A DNA stretch of 64,000 nucleotides, taken from UBA3537 sp964219345 (lineage in GTDB: Bacteria; Bacteroidota; Bacteroidia; Flavobacteriales; Flavobacteriaceae). Numbering within the stretch: the stretch's first letter is position 1; each line of letters opens with the position of its first letter. The translations under genes were made by a program, and so were the position numbers. The stretch is from positions 179,567 to 243,566 of the forward strand of contig CAXPPN010000025.1 in the NCBI GenBank assembly GCA_964219345.1. Reading direction: 5' to 3'. The notes under the pieces were generated by a model, which worked only from the letters and a program-made list of their open reading frames with translations, did no database searches and was not told the DNA's origin. Shown one piece after another: positions 51,365-59,755 of this stretch.

Positions 51365-52002
51365 GATTTATTCTCTAGCATAGGGACAAATTTGAAATGC
51401 CCTAATTCATGCTTTTCAAAGTTTTTTGGACTTGTTCTTACATAAAGAGTCATCACTTGTTCTTGTTCACCAACTGGGATCACCAATCGCCCTCCCACTT
51501 TTAACTGTGCCAACAAAGGTTTTGGCACAAAAGGGGCTCCAGCCGTAACAATAATACGATCAAAAGGTGCTTCTTCTTTTAAGCCTTGATATCCGTCACC
51601 AAAAATTAAACGTTTAGCAACATATCCAATTTTGGGTAAAAATAAACTGGTTTTTTTGAATAACTCCAATTGCCTTTCAATGCTGTAAACTTCTGCACCC
51701 AAAAGACATAAAACAGCCGTTTGGTAACCACTTCCTGTACCAATCTCTAACACTTTATGTTGCACTTCCACTTCCAAAAGTTCTGATTGAAAAGCAACAG
51801 TGTAGGGTTGAGAAATGGTTTGACCTGCTGCAATTGGAAATGCTTTGTCCTGATAGGCGTGGTCTAAAAAACTAGAATCCATAAACAAATGTCGAGGGAC
51901 TTTACCAATAGCTTCCAAAACCAATTCATTTTTTATACCTTTTTTAGATAATGTATCAACTAATTTTTGACGAAGACCTTTATGTTTATATGAATCAATC
52001 AA
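51361..52002 (-). CDS. pcm: protein-L-isoaspartate O-methyltransferase
   Basis: A 213-aa PIMT. The SAM motif is LEIGTGSGYQTAVL, with the upstream substrate loop GQTISQPYTVAFQSELLEV and post-I motif VYSIERQLELFKK. It methylates isoaspartyl residues in damaged proteins as a repair step. The start is a TTG at 52002: a stop (TAA) lies four codons upstream and no ATG or GTG lies between, while the next ATG would remove conserved N-terminal residues (YKHKGLRQKLV). The promoter box 52021-52028 fits this start. Confidence 0.94.
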   Translation of the reverse strand: MIDSYKHKGLRQKLVDTLSKKGIKNELVLEAIGKVPRHLFMDSSFLDHAYQDKAFPIAAGQTISQPYTVAFQSELLEVEVQHKVLEIGTGSGYQTAVLCLLGAEVYSIERQLELFKKTSLFLPKIGYVAKRLIFGDGYQGLKEEAPFDRIIVTAGAPFVPKPLLAQLKVGGRLVIPVGEQEQVMTLYVRTSPKNFEKHELGHFKFVPMLENKS

Positions 52003-52020
52003 AGCGTAGAATTATATTTC

Positions 52021-52028
52021 CAAAATTA
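52021..52028 (-). promoter_or_regulatory. -7 box of pcm
   Basis: Minus strand TAATTTTG, exact TAnnTTTG, 18 bases upstream of the TTG start of pcm. The nearest TTG element lies 24 bases further upstream (52055-52053). Confidence 0.45.
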
Positions 52029-52096
52029 AGTAAAGATTATTGAGATTAAAATCAAAACAAGAAAAGAATTTCAAAAATTAAGGTTTTAACTCAAAT

Positions 52097-52129
52097 TTGA
52101 GAGTTATACCATTAAAATATTTAATTTTG
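52097..52129 (+). promoter_or_regulatory. promoter of the Gfo/Idh gene run
   Basis: TTG at 52097-52099, spacer of 22, TAATTTTG at 52122-52129 (exact); 16 bases to the ATG. It is likely the main promoter of the 52.1-55.9 kb plus-strand run. Confidence 0.5.
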
Positions 52130-52145
52130 TTGAAAATTAATTAAG

Positions 52146-53111
52146 ATGCTAAAAGTAGGTGTACTAGGTGCTGGTCATTTAGGAAAAATTCATTTAAAAC
52201 TTCTTCAACAATCTGAAAAATACGACTTAGTTGGTTTTTTTGACCCCGATATCGCCAACGGACAAAGAGTCGCAAAAGAATTTAATTACCACTATTTTGA
52301 AAATTTAGATGACTTAATTGATGCAGTAGACGTTGTGGATATTGTAACTCCTACCCTATCACACTACAATTGTGCTATAAAAGCCATTACAAAAGGGAAG
52401 CATATTTTTATTGAAAAGCCAATTACAAACAGTGTTGAAGAAGCCGAACAAATTCGACTATTGGTGTCTGAAAATAATTTACGTGGACAGGTTGGTCATG
52501 TAGAACGCTTTAATCCTGCTTTCAAGGCCATAAAATCGGAAATTAAATCTCCAATGTTTATTGAAACACATCGTTTGGCAGAATTTAACCCTCGTGGAAC
52601 AGATGTTCCTGTAGTTCTTGATCTTATGATTCATGACATCGATATTATTTTGAGTGTTGTAAACTCTCCTGTACAAAACATAAATGCGAGTGGTGTTTCA
52701 GTCATCAGTGAAACCCCAGATATTGCCAATGCACGTATCGAATTTGAAAATGGCTGTGTTGCAAATTTGACCGCAAGTAGAATCTCTCTTAAAAATATGC
52801 GTAAAAGCCGATTTTTTCAAAAAGATGCCTACATCAGTGTTGATTTTTTAGAGAAAAAAGTAGAAGTTGTAAAAATGAAAGACGCTCCAAAACACCCTGG
52901 AGATTTTGATATGATTTTACAAAACGCAGAGGGTATAAAAAAACAAATTTATTTTGAAAACCCAGAAATAGCACCAAACAATGCTATTTTGGACGAGCTT
53001 GAAACTTTTGCAGAAGCAATTACAACAGATACAACACCAATCGTAACGCTACGTGATGGTACAAATGCCCTAAAAGTAGCTCATCAAATTATAGATTGTT
53101 TTAAAAATTAA
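52146..53111 (+). CDS. Gfo/Idh/MocA-family oxidoreductase
   Basis: A 321-aa NAD(P)-dependent oxidoreductase. The Rossmann motif is GVLGAGHLGKIHLKLL at 5-20; the family EKP motif is IFIEKPITNSVEEAEQ; the C-terminal half carries the DLMIHDIDIILSV catalytic segment. Members act on sugars or sugar derivatives; a UDP-N-acetylglucosamine-type or inositol substrate cannot be chosen from sequence. The hydroxyacyl-CoA dehydrogenase gene starts 3 bases after the stop, so cotranscription is expected. Confidence 0.9.
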   Translation: MLKVGVLGAGHLGKIHLKLLQQSEKYDLVGFFDPDIANGQRVAKEFNYHYFENLDDLIDAVDVVDIVTPTLSHYNCAIKAITKGKHIFIEKPITNSVEEAEQIRLLVSENNLRGQVGHVERFNPAFKAIKSEIKSPMFIETHRLAEFNPRGTDVPVVLDLMIHDIDIILSVVNSPVQNINASGVSVISETPDIANARIEFENGCVANLTASRISLKNMRKSRFFQKDAYISVDFLEKKVEVVKMKDAPKHPGDFDMILQNAEGIKKQIYFENPEIAPNNAILDELETFAEAITTDTTPIVTLRDGTNALKVAHQIIDCFKN

Positions 53112-53114
53112 ACT

Positions 53115-54002
53115 ATGAAAAATATAGCAGTTGTTGGAGCAGGAGCTATGGGAAATGGCATAGCCCATACATTTGCTCAAAATGGATATAGAGTACAATT
53201 GATTGATGTCAATGAGACTGCATTATCCAATGCCATTCAAACCATATCTAAAAATTTGGATAGAATGGTTCAAAAAGAAGTGATTTCTGAAGCTAAAAAG
53301 GCTCAAACATTAGATAATATTACTACATTTTCAAATATCACTGAAGGCGTTGAATATGCTAGCCTTGTTGTTGAAGCAGCAACTGAAAATGAAGCCCTTA
53401 AGCTAAGTATTTTTAAAACTTTAGATGAAGCCTGTCCAGAGGATACCATTTTGGCAACCAATACTTCATCAATATCAATTACCAAAATTGCCTCTGTAAC
53501 TTCACGACCAAATCAAGTCATTGGAATGCACTTTATGAATCCAGTGCCAATAATGCCCTTAGTAGAGATCATAAATGGTTATAATACTGAAAAAGAAGTT
53601 ACTGATTTTATTGTAGAGCTGACCAAAAAAATTGGAAAAAAACCCGTACTTGCCAACGACTTTCCAGGTTTTGTAGCCAATCGAATATTGATGCCAATGA
53701 TAAATGAAGCAATTGAAACGCTACAGTGTGGGGTAAGTGGTGTTGTAGAAATCGATACCATCATGAAATTAGGCATGGCACATCCAATGGGGCCATTGGA
53801 ACTTGCAGATTTTATTGGGCTAGACGTCTGCATGTCAATTCTTGAAGTGATGTATAACGGATTTAAAAACCCAAAATATGCCCCTAATCCATTGTTAGTC
53901 AATATGGTACGAGCAGGAAAACTTGGTAAGAAAACCGGCGAAGGATTTTACAACTACTCAACAGAAAGAAAAGCGGTAGTCCCTTCGGCTCAGTTTCTTT
54001 AA
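53115..54002 (+). CDS. 3-hydroxyacyl-CoA (3-hydroxybutyryl-CoA) dehydrogenase
   Basis: A 295-aa NAD-dependent enzyme. It has GAGAMGNGIAHTFAQNGY at 8-25, the active-site region GMHFMNPVPIMPLVE with catalytic His, the conserved NDFPGFVANRI and the C-terminal domain motif PMGPLELADFIGLD. It interconverts 3-hydroxybutyryl-CoA and acetoacetyl-CoA, or longer substrates in beta-oxidation. It may work with the thiolase at 33.3 kb, though they are not clustered. The DUF1015 gene follows after 30 bases. Confidence 0.93.
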   Translation: MKNIAVVGAGAMGNGIAHTFAQNGYRVQLIDVNETALSNAIQTISKNLDRMVQKEVISEAKKAQTLDNITTFSNITEGVEYASLVVEAATENEALKLSIFKTLDEACPEDTILATNTSSISITKIASVTSRPNQVIGMHFMNPVPIMPLVEIINGYNTEKEVTDFIVELTKKIGKKPVLANDFPGFVANRILMPMINEAIETLQCGVSGVVEIDTIMKLGMAHPMGPLELADFIGLDVCMSILEVMYNGFKNPKYAPNPLLVNMVRAGKLGKKTGEGFYNYSTERKAVVPSAQFL

Positions 54003-54032
54003 ATATTATACACCCCAAAAATCTAGAGACCT

Positions 54033-55256
54033 ATGGCACACATAAAACCATTTTGTGCAGTTCGCCCAAATGCAAATATTGCATCTGAGTTTAGCAGTTT
54101 ATCTATTCAATTTTACTCAAAAAAAGAATTGGATGAACTGCTAAAAAATAATCCCTTTTCGTTTGTTCAAATTCTTAAATCAAGTTTAATTAAACTTGAA
54201 AATAAATCTTTAGAAGAACGCTATAAAAGTGTAAAAAAGAACTATGAAAATTTTAAAAATGAAGGCCATTTGATTCAAGACTCAAACCCTGCATTTTATA
54301 TTTATGAAATTGATGGACATGAAAACAACTATTGTGGAATAATTGCTGCAGCAAGCGTTGAAGATTATAAAAATAACGTCATCAAAAAGCATGAAAATAC
54401 CATTGAAAGTCGAGAGAAAACATTTAAAAACTACTTGAAAACTACAGGCTTCAATGCTGAACCTGTACTTTTGACATACAAAAACTCCAATACTATTTCG
54501 AGTGTTATTGATGAACTTAAAAACAGCAACCCAACGGAAGAATTTTTAACTAAAACAAAAGAAAAACACCGACTCTGGAAAATTGAAAACAATAAAAAAT
54601 TAGAGAAAATTCAAAGCTTATTTGAAAAAATTCCTTCACTATACATCGCAGATGGGCATCACAGATCTGCGTCATCTGTTTTATTGTCAGAGGAAAATAA
54701 GGATTTAAAAAACAACACCAATGCTTCAGATTATTTTATGGCATTTTTAATTCCAGAAAATGAACTTAAAATTCAAGAATACAACAGAGTTGTTACAGAT
54801 TTAAATGGATACTCCAATAAAAAATTTTTAGAAGCTCTCAAACAACATTTTAATATCTCCCCACAAGACAATGGAAAAACATCACATAAAAAGCATTCCT
54901 TTAGTATGTACTTAAAGGGCCAATTTTATTGTGTATCTTTGCAAAACAGTACCCTCATCGAAAATTCTCCACTCTATCAGCTCGATACATACATATTGCA
55001 AGAACTCATTTTAAAGCCAATTTTGGGTATTACAGATGTAAGAAATAACATTCGACTTGACTATTCTTATGAAAATGATGATATGCAATGGATTAAAAAA
55101 AATATAGACAATAATAATTATGCTGTAGGTTTTGGGTTACAACCAATTAAGATTGAACAGCTAAAATCTATTGCAGACGAACAACTTGTAATGCCTCCAA
55201 AAAGTACCTATATTTTTCCAAAACTTAGAAGTGGAATAACGATTTATGAGCTTTAA
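54033..55256 (+). CDS. DUF1015 family protein
   Basis: A 407-aa cytoplasmic protein matching DUF1015, with the signature IADGHHRSASS near residue 205 and the N-terminal FCAVRPN at 7-13 that aligns to the family opening. The family is widely distributed and of unknown activity; the DGHHR motif suggests a metal or nucleotide site. The YggS-type gene starts 2 bases after the stop. No further claim is possible from sequence. Confidence 0.88.
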   Translation: MAHIKPFCAVRPNANIASEFSSLSIQFYSKKELDELLKNNPFSFVQILKSSLIKLENKSLEERYKSVKKNYENFKNEGHLIQDSNPAFYIYEIDGHENNYCGIIAAASVEDYKNNVIKKHENTIESREKTFKNYLKTTGFNAEPVLLTYKNSNTISSVIDELKNSNPTEEFLTKTKEKHRLWKIENNKKLEKIQSLFEKIPSLYIADGHHRSASSVLLSEENKDLKNNTNASDYFMAFLIPENELKIQEYNRVVTDLNGYSNKKFLEALKQHFNISPQDNGKTSHKKHSFSMYLKGQFYCVSLQNSTLIENSPLYQLDTYILQELILKPILGITDVRNNIRLDYSYENDDMQWIKKNIDNNNYAVGFGLQPIKIEQLKSIADEQLVMPPKSTYIFPKLRSGITIYEL

Positions 55257-55258
55257 CA

Positions 55259-55918
55259 ATGGGAATTAAAGAACGCTTAGTAGAATTAAAATCTTCGTTA
55301 CCAAAAGCGGTAACTCTTGTGGCAGTTTCAAAAACAAAACCTGTAACTGATTTAATGCAAGCATATGACGCTGGACAACGTGTTTTTGGGGAAAATAAGG
55401 TTCAAGAAATGGCCGAAAAACACCAACAAATGCCCAAAGATATTCAATGGCATATGATTGGACATTTACAACGCAATAAGGTCAAATATATGGCTGAATT
55501 TGTGGAGTTGATTCATGGTGTGGATAGTTTGAAGTTATTAGCTGAAATTAATAAACAAGCCAAAAAACATAACCGTGTAATCAACTGTCTGATACAAATT
55601 AAAATTGCCACAGAGGAAACAAAATTTGGACTAACAAAAGAAGATGCAATTGCTCTATTACATTCAGATCAATTTCAAGATTTAAATCACATTCATATTT
55701 CTGGTGTCATGGGTATGGCAAGCTTTACAAGTGAAACCAGTCAAATAAAAACAGAATTTGAGCATTTAAAAAATACATTCAATACACTAAAAAAAATTCA
55801 ACCTGAAATGGAAATTATCTCAATGGGAATGAGTGGCGATTATCAACTTGCCATACGTTGTGGGAGTACCATGATTCGTGTTGGGAGTCATATTTTTGGC
55901 GCAAGAAATTATAACTAA
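55259..55918 (+). CDS. YggS-family PLP homeostasis protein
   Basis: A 219-aa YggS/PROSC-type protein. The PLP lysine is in VAVSKTKPV, with GENKVQEMAEK, WHMIGHLQRNKVKY and the C-terminal LSMGMSGDY-like motif (ISMGMSGDYQLAIRCGSTMIRVG). It binds PLP and controls vitamin B6 homeostasis, with no known catalytic activity. It ends at TAA 55916-55918, and the next reading frame continues in the same frame immediately after, see the exonuclease entry. Confidence 0.94.
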   Translation: MGIKERLVELKSSLPKAVTLVAVSKTKPVTDLMQAYDAGQRVFGENKVQEMAEKHQQMPKDIQWHMIGHLQRNKVKYMAEFVELIHGVDSLKLLAEINKQAKKHNRVINCLIQIKIATEETKFGLTKEDAIALLHSDQFQDLNHIHISGVMGMASFTSETSQIKTEFEHLKNTFNTLKKIQPEMEIISMGMSGDYQLAIRCGSTMIRVGSHIFGARNYN

Positions 55919-57295
55919 ATAAAGAAGATTTACGCGATTCTCGACATAGAAACCACTGGTGGTAAGTATAATGAAGAAGGGATTACAGAAATTGCCATCT
56001 ACAGACATGATGGGCATAAAATTACAGATCAATTTATTAGTCTTGTAAATCCAGAGCGGCCAATTCAACCCTATGTTGTAAGTCTTACTGGAATTTCTAA
56101 TAAAATGCTTCGCCAGGCACCAAAATTTTATGAGGTTGCAAAACGTGTTATCGAAATTACAGAAGGTTGTATTATTGTAGCGCACAATGCAAAATTTGAT
56201 TATCGAATTTTAAAACTTGAATTTAGTAGACTTGGCTACAATTTTGAATGTAAAAATCTCTGTACCGTTGAACTTTCAAAACAGTTGATTCCTGACCTCC
56301 CGTCCTACAGTTTAGGAAAACTGGTACGTTCTTTGGGGATTCCAATTAGTGATAGGCATCGAGCTTCGGGTGATGCTCTAGCAACCACAAAATTATTTGA
56401 ATTATTACTCAATAAAGATATTGAAAAAACCATTGTAAAAACTTATGTACGCCTAGAACCAAAACGACAGCTGGAACCAAAATTGACCGAAATAATTCAG
56501 TCTTTACCCTCTGTAACTGGAGTTTATTATATGCACAATCAAGATGGTGATATCATTTACATAGGTAAAAGTAAGAATATTAAAAATAGAATCAATCAAC
56601 ATTTTGTGGGGCAAACCCCAAAATCAAAAAAAATACAACTCGAAGTCGCTAGCGTAACCTACGAAAAAACGGGAAGTGAATTGCTTGCACTTTTAAAAGA
56701 AAGCGCAGAAATAAAGCATCATAAACCAAAATATAATCGTGCGTTGCGTCGTACTATTTTTACTCATGGTTTGTTCAGTTTTACAGATGAGAGGGGCTAC
56801 CTTAACCTAAAAATTGAAAAAATTAAAGGAAATGTAAAACCTATTACCACATTTTCAAATATTCAAAGTGGAAAGAGTTTTATGAATAAAGTCGTTGAAA
56901 AATATAATTTGTGTCAAAAACTATGTGGATTATACAAATCAAAAAATGGGTGTTTTAGCTACACTATAAAAGAATGTGAGGGCGCATGTGTTGGCGAAGA
57001 AATAACTGAAAATTACAATTCTAAAGTGCAACAGCTTATAGAAAAGCATAGTTTTAAATCAAAAAATATGATTGTTGTTGATTATGGAAGAGCTGTTGAC
57101 GAGCGTAGTGCAATTTGGGTAGAAGATGGGGTTTTAAGAGGATTTACTTATTTTAATTTAAATTTTCAAATTACAAATATTGATGTATTATCTACTCTAA
57201 TTACGCCATTAGAACACAACAAAGATGCACAACATATTATACAAAGTCACTTGAGACGAAATAAAAGATTAAAAGTCATTTCCCTTGAAGACTAA
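55919..57295 (+). CDS. DEDDh exonuclease fused to GIY-YIG nuclease with UvrC-like cysteines; start codon apparently ATA
   Basis: A reading frame of 458 codons directly after the yggS stop. Exonuclease motif I is Asp9/Glu11 (LDIETTGG), motif II Asp94 (HNAKFDY), motif III His147 and Asp152 (HRASGDA), a DnaQ-like DEDDh set. A GIY-YIG domain follows (GVYY 201-204, YIG 214-216, Arg224, Glu261). A Cys cluster at 332, 336, 345, 353 and 357 (Cys-x7-Cys-x3-Cys-Val-Gly) resembles the cluster-binding motif of UvrC. Suggested role: DNA repair. No ATG, GTG or TTG occurs between the yggS TAA and motif I; the first ATG (56105) would lose motif I. The leading codon is ATA, then KKIYAILD. Confidence 0.8.
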   Translation: MKKIYAILDIETTGGKYNEEGITEIAIYRHDGHKITDQFISLVNPERPIQPYVVSLTGISNKMLRQAPKFYEVAKRVIEITEGCIIVAHNAKFDYRILKLEFSRLGYNFECKNLCTVELSKQLIPDLPSYSLGKLVRSLGIPISDRHRASGDALATTKLFELLLNKDIEKTIVKTYVRLEPKRQLEPKLTEIIQSLPSVTGVYYMHNQDGDIIYIGKSKNIKNRINQHFVGQTPKSKKIQLEVASVTYEKTGSELLALLKESAEIKHHKPKYNRALRRTIFTHGLFSFTDERGYLNLKIEKIKGNVKPITTFSNIQSGKSFMNKVVEKYNLCQKLCGLYKSKNGCFSYTIKECEGACVGEEITENYNSKVQQLIEKHSFKSKNMIVVDYGRAVDERSAIWVEDGVLRGFTYFNLNFQITNIDVLSTLITPLEHNKDAQHIIQSHLRRNKRLKVISLED

Positions 57296-57313
57296 ACTTT
57301 TTTAGTACTTTTG
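57285..57313 (+). promoter_or_regulatory. promoter of the ion channel gene, start-proximal
   Basis: TTG at 57285-57287, spacer of 18, TACTTTTG at 57306-57313 (exact). Only 4 bases lie between the box and the ATG at 57318. Confidence 0.5.
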
Positions 57314-57317
57314 AATT

Positions 57318-58154
57318 ATGTCTAATCAAAAACCATCAACACCTTGGAAAAATAAACTTCATGAAATTATTTATGAGGCCGATACTCCAGCAGGAAAATT
57401 ATTTGATGTTGTTTTACTTTTTGTTATTCTTCTCAGCATTGTCCTTGTCATGCTCGAAAGTGTAGATGAGATTGGTGCAACATATTTTAGTATTTTAGAT
57501 AGTCTAGAGTGGGTAATTACCATATTATTCACCTTGGAATATATTGCTAGAATTGTATGTGTAAAAAACCCCAAGGCCTATATTTTTAGCTTTTATGGTA
57601 TCATTGATTTTCTATCAACAATTCCAAAATACCTTTCATTATTTATTGTTGGAACACATTCGTTGGTCATCATTCGTGCACTGCGATTGTTGCGTGTATT
57701 TCGTATTTTAAAACTAACAAGGTTTATAGGCGAAAGCACCAATTTTGGTAGAGCACTCAAACGCAGTCGAGTAAAAATTGCTGTATTTCTTTCCTTTGTG
57801 CTTGTCTTATGTGTGATTTTAGGAACTGTTATGTATTTGGTGGAAGGCGACAAAGACAGCGGATTTACAAGCATTCCTAGGAGTGTGTATTGGGCTATTG
57901 TAACGCTCACCACCGTTGGATATGGCGATATTGCACCTATCAGTTCATTGGGCCAATTTATTGCTTCATTAATCATGATATTGGGTTATGGAATTATCGC
58001 AATACCTACTGGAATAGTCACTTCTGAAATGACAAGATCTCAACGCAATAATATTCCAAAAAACACACAATCGTGTACCAATTGTATGGAATCTTACCAT
58101 TCAGATAATGCTCATTTTTGTCATAAATGTGGAGAGCGTTTAAATCATGAATAA
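57318..58154 (+). CDS. voltage-gated-type potassium channel with a C-terminal zinc ribbon
   Basis: A 278-aa six-helix channel. The S4-like segment VIIRALRLLRVFRILKLTRF carries regularly spaced arginines, and the filter TLTTVGYGD marks K+ selectivity. After S6 the C-terminus has a zinc-ribbon-like pair of knuckles, CTNC and CHKC, separated by 15 residues. Family: Ion_trans, KvAP/Kch-like single-subunit channels that form tetramers. The zinc ribbon is an unusual C-terminal addition. It overlaps miaA by 8 bases. Confidence 0.88.
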   Translation: MSNQKPSTPWKNKLHEIIYEADTPAGKLFDVVLLFVILLSIVLVMLESVDEIGATYFSILDSLEWVITILFTLEYIARIVCVKNPKAYIFSFYGIIDFLSTIPKYLSLFIVGTHSLVIIRALRLLRVFRILKLTRFIGESTNFGRALKRSRVKIAVFLSFVLVLCVILGTVMYLVEGDKDSGFTSIPRSVYWAIVTLTTVGYGDIAPISSLGQFIASLIMILGYGIIAIPTGIVTSEMTRSQRNNIPKNTQSCTNCMESYHSDNAHFCHKCGERLNHE

Positions 58155-59049
58155 CACATTAATTTCCATTGTAGGGCCTACTGGAATAGGCAAGACAGCA
58201 TTGAGCTTGGAAATTGCAAAACATTTTCAAACCGAAATCATTTCTGCAGATTCCAGACAGTTTTTTAAAGAAATTCCTATTGGTACAGCGGCACCAACAA
58301 CTAAAGAACTACAAACAATAAAACATCATTTTATTCATAATAAATCAATTACAGAATCTTATAGCGTTGGCGATTTTGAAAAAGAGGCTATTGATTGCAT
58401 CACTTCAATTCACAAAAGAAAACCCATTGTTGTAATGGTTGGAGGCTCTGGACTTTATGTGAATGCTGTACTTAATGGTTTGGATGAATTTCCAAAAGTT
58501 GATCCAAAAATTAGAGAAAAATTGAATAATGAGCTATCAAATAATGGTATAGATAAACTTCAAGAAGAGTTAAAAATTTTAGACCTAAAGTCTTATAATA
58601 GTATTGATTTGAATAATTCACACAGACTGATACGTGCTTTGGAAATCTGCAAAGGAACAGGGCAGCCTTTCAGTAGTTTTTTAAATAAAAATAAAGTCAA
58701 ACGGGATTTTAAAACTATAAAAATTGGTCTTACCGCAGAACGTTCAGTTATTTATGATAGAATTAATAAACGTGTAGACCTAATGCTACAACAAGGGCTT
58801 TTGGAAGAAGTAAAATCTGTTTTTGAATATAAAGACTTGAATGCGCTAAATACCGTTGGATACAAAGAAATATTTCAATACCTAGAAGGTAATTGTAGCT
58901 TAGAATTCGCTATAGGTGAAATCAAAAAAAATACTAGACGTTTTGCCAAAAGACAACAAACTTGGTTTAAAAAACAAGAACACACAAAGTGGTTTGATTT
59001 CAATGAACCATATTCAAAAATTATAGAATATATAGAAACTGAACTCTAG
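58147..59049 (+). CDS. miaA: tRNA dimethylallyltransferase
   Basis: A 300-aa MiaA. The P-loop is GPTGIGKTALS at 10-20, followed by ISADSRQFFKE, the conserved GGSGLYVNAVLNGLDEFP and the C-terminal RRFAKRQQTWFKK. It adds the isopentenyl group to A37 of tRNAs decoding UNN codons. The start overlaps the end of the channel gene by 8 bases. It abuts the response regulator gene (tail to tail, no gap). Confidence 0.96.
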   Translation: MNNTLISIVGPTGIGKTALSLEIAKHFQTEIISADSRQFFKEIPIGTAAPTTKELQTIKHHFIHNKSITESYSVGDFEKEAIDCITSIHKRKPIVVMVGGSGLYVNAVLNGLDEFPKVDPKIREKLNNELSNNGIDKLQEELKILDLKSYNSIDLNNSHRLIRALEICKGTGQPFSSFLNKNKVKRDFKTIKIGLTAERSVIYDRINKRVDLMLQQGLLEEVKSVFEYKDLNALNTVGYKEIFQYLEGNCSLEFAIGEIKKNTRRFAKRQQTWFKKQEHTKWFDFNEPYSKIIEYIETEL

Positions 59050-59751
59050 CTACTCGTTGATGACCAAACGAAAACCTTCTCCATGAATGTTTAGAATTTC
59101 TACTTTTGGATCGTGTTTTAAATACTTTCTAAGTTTGGCAATATAGACATCCATACTCCTTGAAGTAAAATAATTATCATCTCGCCAAATTTTAGTCAGT
59201 GCAATTTCCCTTGGCATTAAGTCATTAATATGAAGCGCCAAAAGTCGAAGCAACTGATTTTCTTTTGGTGAGAGCTTAATTTGTGTGTTGTCGTTGTGTG
59301 TTAAAAACCTAAGTTTTGAATTGAGTTTAAAGCTCCCAATTTCAAATTCAAATTGATTACTATCGGCCACACTTTCTACTGTTTTTCTTTGAATAATCGC
59401 TTGAATTTTTAGAAGTAAAACCTCGCTGTCAAAAGGTTTATTTAAATAGTCATCTGCACCAACTTTATACCCTTTTAGCACATCTTCTTTTAATGCTTTT
59501 GCGGTTAAGAAAATGATAGGAATATCCTTATCTTTTTCTCTAATTTCTTGAGCCAAAGTAAAGCCATCCTTATATGGCATCATAACATCTAAAATACAAA
59601 GATGAAAGTCAGATCTTTTAAATTTCTCGTAACCCTCCATGCCATTTTTGGCAAGAACAACGTCGTAGTTGTTGATGTTTAGGTATTCTCTGAGTACGGC
59701 ACCAAAATTTGGATCGTCTTCAACTAATAAAATGCGTTTTGTGGTTTCCAT
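59050..59751 (-). CDS. OmpR-family response regulator
   Basis: A 233-aa regulator. The receiver domain has acidic pocket EDD at 11-13, phosphoacceptor Asp55 in ILDVMMP and Lys in FLTAKAL. The C-terminal winged-helix Trans_reg_C domain contains LSPKENQLLRLLA and TSRSMDVYIAKLRKYL. It is 4 bases after the kinase gene, so the two are a pair. This arrangement resembles RprXY-type two-component systems of Bacteroidota. Target unknown. Confidence 0.93.
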   Translation of the reverse strand: METTKRILLVEDDPNFGAVLREYLNINNYDVVLAKNGMEGYEKFKRSDFHLCILDVMMPYKDGFTLAQEIREKDKDIPIIFLTAKALKEDVLKGYKVGADDYLNKPFDSEVLLLKIQAIIQRKTVESVADSNQFEFEIGSFKLNSKLRFLTHNDNTQIKLSPKENQLLRLLALHINDLMPREIALTKIWRDDNYFTSRSMDVYIAKLRKYLKHDPKVEILNIHGEGFRLVINE

Positions 59752-59755
59752 GACT

